Position numbers and translations under genes: made by a program | Notes under the pieces: generated by a model | What the model saw: only the letters and a program-made list of their open reading frames with translations | Databases searched by the model: none | What the model was told of the DNA's origin: nothing | Source of the DNA: CAXTEJ01 sp964243295 | Lineage (GTDB): Bacteria; Actinomycetota; Actinomycetes; Actinomycetales; Angustibacteraceae | Length of the DNA: 21,262 nt | Reading direction: 5' to 3' | Assembly: GCA_964243295.1 (NCBI GenBank) | Contig: CAXTEJ010000056.1 | Coordinates: 1 to 21,262, forward strand | In this document: in pieces, positions 20,705 through 21,262 of the stretch | Layout of the letters: every line of letters begins with the position of its first letter | Position numbering within the stretch: the stretch's first letter is position 1

Positions 20705-21262
20705 TCATCGGTCACCGCGGCCCGCTGCGCTCACATGCCCCCCGGTGATCGCGCCCGGGCCGACGGTGCTCAGCCGCCCGCAGCCGCAGCCGGCGTGCGG
20801 CCGCCAGGACCGGCGGCGCACCGCGCCGTGCGGCAGCGACACCTCGAGGGTGCGGCCGACGGCGTCGGGGCGCACCTCGCCGTCCAGCCGGCTGAGCACC
20901 TGCAGCGTCGCGAGCCCCGCCGCCATCACGGCCAGGCCGCTCTCGCCCACCGGCCGCGCGTCGCGTCGGCGCAGCACGAGCAGCTGGGCGAGCAGGTGCA
21001 ACCACGCGGGGTCGCGGTCACGGCGGTGCAGGTCGAGGCAGCGCAGGCACGCGCTCGACCCCGGCTCCACCAGCGGGCCCACGACCACCCGGTCCGCCAT
21101 GACCAGCACGCCGAGGTGGGCGACGTCGCGCCGCACGAGGTCGTCGCCGACCCGCGCGTCGAGCGCGCCCTCCGCCACGAGCACGACGAGGTCGGGCTCG
21201 CGCACCGGTGGGCGCGTGCCTCGCGGCGAGGTGCCGCCGGCGCGCGTGCCGGCAGCCTGCGC
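20705..21262 (-). CDS. ThiF/cyclodehydratase-like zinc protein (5' end outside the window)
   Basis: The frame is open from the right edge to its TGA at 20705-20707, so only the C-terminal 185 residues are present. The visible part has a Rossmann-like run PDLVVLVAEG, then GPLVEPGSSACLRCLDLHRRDRDPAW and a closing HAGCGCG. The Cys pairs CLRC and CGC look like a split zinc site, as in the ThiF/E1-like domain proteins related to the leader-binding part of azole-forming cyclodehydratases. Homologues of this size class sit beside the ABC1 kinase gene in many actinobacteria. No YcaO gene is in the window and the function is unknown. GTG 21205 is an internal candidate start, but the family domain seems to begin earlier. 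Its stop is seven bases before the preferred ABC1 start, so the two are probably coupled. Confidence 0.65.
   Translation of the reverse strand, partial: AQAAGTRAGGTSPRGTRPPVREPDLVVLVAEGALDARVGDDLVRRDVAHLGVLVMADRVVVGPLVEPGSSACLRCLDLHRRDRDPAWLHLLAQLLVLRRRDARPVGESGLAVMAAGLATLQVLSRLDGEVRPDAVGRTLEVSLPHGAVRRRSWRPHAGCGCGRLSTVGPGAITGGHVSAAGRGDR

Noticed and set aside
1..21262. tRNA, rRNA, CRISPR array, insertion sequence or prophage genes
   Set aside because: No cloverleaf-like segments, regularly spaced repeats, transposase motifs or terminal inverted repeats were seen on either strand.

Overview
The window is very GC-rich and gene-dense. It looks like a chromosomal segment of a high-GC Gram-positive bacterium (Actinomycetota). 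Three things point there: the gene order adnB ... nudC, mrx1, uvrD2, whiB7, ABC1 kinase, which I know from mycobacteria and relatives; GTG/TTG starts; and actinobacterium-specific families (AdnB, mycoredoxin, UvrD2 with HRDC, WhiB7). The fused OleBC enzyme suggests a Micrococcus-like or related lineage, but genus cannot be fixed from the sequence. I see no mobile element, CRISPR array, tRNA or rRNA.

Layout. 1-3815: adnB, the helicase-nuclease subunit of the AdnAB end-resection motor (adnA would lie just outside the left edge). 3955-8481: a tight oleA-oleBC-oleD operon that condenses two acyl-CoAs head to head and converts the product to a long-chain cis-olefin via a beta-lactone. 8571-10558: a GabP-type permease and a GNAT acetyltransferase. 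10756-12482 (minus): an endonuclease/exonuclease/phosphatase-fold protein translationally coupled to a macrolide-phosphotransferase-like kinase. 12548-13465: nudC, divergent from the kinase. 13484-14388 (minus): a uridine-kinase-like protein with a degenerate P-loop, then mycoredoxin. 14551-16728: uvrD2. 16849-17749: the whiB7 control region and gene. 17854-19343: a small helical protein and a SAM methyltransferase. 19378-21262 (minus): an ABC1/AarF-family kinase-like protein and the C-terminal part of a ThiF/cyclodehydratase-like zinc protein cut by the right edge.

The most informative non-coding region is the whiB7 leader. It has a WhiB7-type promoter (A/T-rich tract, -35, -10) and an upstream reading frame with a near-perfect Shine-Dalgarno sequence. 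That frame ends in Ala-Pro-Pro-Asp-stop inside the loop of a 10-bp antiterminator helix, which is mutually exclusive with a 13-bp intrinsic terminator and U-tract. This fits ribosome-controlled attenuation of the antibiotic-resistance regulator. The Pro-Pro-Asp end is a plausible built-in ribosome pause over the antiterminator arm.

Functionally, the conserved backbone is DNA repair (AdnB, UvrD2), redox and NAD/nucleotide housekeeping (mycoredoxin, NudC) and antibiotic response (WhiB7, possibly the kinase and methyltransferase). The olefin operon and gabP occupy the interval between adnB and nudC.
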